Shown piece after piece: positions 22,803-23,256 of a stretch of DNA of 23,256 bases; position 1 is the first letter of the stretch, and each line of letters starts with the position of its first letter. Source of the DNA: a virus; IMG/VR virus record IMGVR_UViG_3300036945_000069, positions 1-23,256 of that record; one strand, given 5' to 3'. The notes beneath the pieces were generated by a model. It did no database searches. It had not been told where the DNA came from and saw only the letters and a program-made list of their open reading frames with translations. The position numbers were made by a program, and so were the translations under genes.

Positions 22803-22981
22803 TTAATTAATCCTTTTGCTCTACGTAATACTGCTAACCAGTAATCAACCTCTTGTGTTGATTGTTCTTTTGCTTTGATTTGGTCTTCAGTTGGATTGTC
22901 AGGGAAAGCTTCCAAAGCGATATTCAATCGGGTAATATGGATAGCAATTGCTTCTAGTGTTAGTTGTTGTTCTGGATTCAT
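22799..22981 (-). CDS. Small helical hypothetical phage protein (60 aa)
   Basis: This 60-aa protein (MNPEQQLTLEAIAIHITRLNIALEAFPDNPTEDQIKAKEQSTQEV, then DYWLAVLRRAKGLIK) is predicted to be two or three helices, with a NPTEDQIK helix cap. No family is recognised. Both ends overlap neighbours by ATGA (start with the upstream partial gene, stop with the Dps-like gene), which strongly supports it as a real translated gene despite its length. Confidence 0.62.
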   Translation of the reverse strand: MNPEQQLTLEAIAIHITRLNIALEAFPDNPTEDQIKAKEQSTQEVDYWLAVLRRAKGLIK

Positions 22982-23256
22982 AAGTCTTCTAATCGATCAA
23001 AGATGGTTTGTTCTTCATTGTTTTCTTCTTGCCAAGCTTTCTTTTCTTTACGATAAGCATCGTAAATAGGTCTACGTCTAGCTAGTTCTTCCGTAGCCGT
23101 AATAAAATCACTACGGAATTCTTGTAGCATATTAATAAGAGTATCTAGCTTATCTAATTTTTCTTTATTATCTTTAATAGAAGAACTATAACTATAGAAG
23201 TCTAAATTAATCTTACGATTACAATCAGATATTTCTAAACTAGCAGAGATAGAATC
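22978..23256 (-). CDS. Coiled-coil hypothetical protein, 3' part (start beyond window)
   Basis: The minus-strand frame is open from the window edge to a TGA at 22978-22980, giving 92 residues with no start inside the window. The product is highly charged and helical (KINLDFYSYSSSIKDNKEKL, INMLQEFRSDFITATEELARR, YRKEKKAWQEENNEEQTIF), with heptad-like spacing of a coiled coil. No function is recognised. Its TGA overlaps the ATG of the 60-aa gene, making it the most upstream visible member of the minus-strand operon. The operon's promoter therefore lies outside the window. Confidence 0.65.
   Translation of the reverse strand, partial: DSISASLEISDCNRKINLDFYSYSSSIKDNKEKLDKLDTLINMLQEFRSDFITATEELARRRPIYDAYRKEKKAWQEENNEEQTIFDRLEDL

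Noticed and set aside
1-23256. tRNA genes, CRISPR arrays, insertion sequences or integrase/attachment sites
   Set aside because: Reading both strands by eye I saw no cloverleaf with a TTCGA-type arm, no regularly spaced repeats, no transposase or integrase motifs. A covariance-model tRNA scan was not possible.

Overview
This window looks like the late (virion) region of a tailed phage with a short tail. It is AT-rich, almost gap-free, and reads in one direction for about 21.8 kb. I infer a podovirus-like phage of an aquatic bacterium. The reasons are three very large internal or ejected-type proteins, no tape-measure gene, many short modular fibre genes, and A/T-ending codon use. No host-specific marker is present, so the host is unknown.

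Layout. Positions 1-4899 hold a dense cluster of tail-fibre and adhesin genes with small accessory genes, many joined by TAATG or ATGA overlaps. The fibres are modular: conserved N-terminal anchors carry different tips (C1q-like, polyglycine, T4 gp12-like collar). Positions 4896-6933 are a lysis-type group: a coiled-coil/membrane protein (XhlA-like), two small basic proteins, a tail-anchored coiled-coil protein, a three-helix holin-like protein and a GH24 endolysin. Positions 6934-7138 are the longest non-coding gap and contain a 20-bp palindrome, a GGTTA triplet repeat and a perfect 7-bp/3-nt-loop hairpin. Positions 7139-11659 hold another fibre, a 570-aa probable tail/DNA-stabilisation protein, and smaller virion proteins. 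Positions 11674-21808 hold three giant proteins of 836, 1253 and 1279 aa. A bidirectional terminator at 21821-21856 separates this strand from a convergent minus-strand operon (21856-23256) that encodes a glutaredoxin-like protein, a Dps-type ferritin-like protein and three unknowns.

Main discovery claim. The 1279-aa protein, which looks like just another internal virion protein, carries in its C-terminal half the ordered signatures of a single-subunit (T7/N4-type) RNA polymerase: motif A around D756, motif B around K838/R842/Y850-G851, and motif C at H1084-D1085 preceded by a QSGDS element. It is encoded last in the ejection-protein block. I infer a compact virion-packaged RNA polymerase, much shorter than the roughly 3500-aa N4 enzyme. 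The 1253-aa neighbour has a staphylococcal-nuclease-like N-terminus with the R/E/R catalytic set (R41, E49, R98). The 836-aa neighbour has a GH108 muramidase domain (E293). Together they could form an ejection set that opens peptidoglycan, carries a nuclease-like fold and delivers a polymerase with the genome. All domain assignments are from reading motifs by eye; no database search or structure prediction was run.
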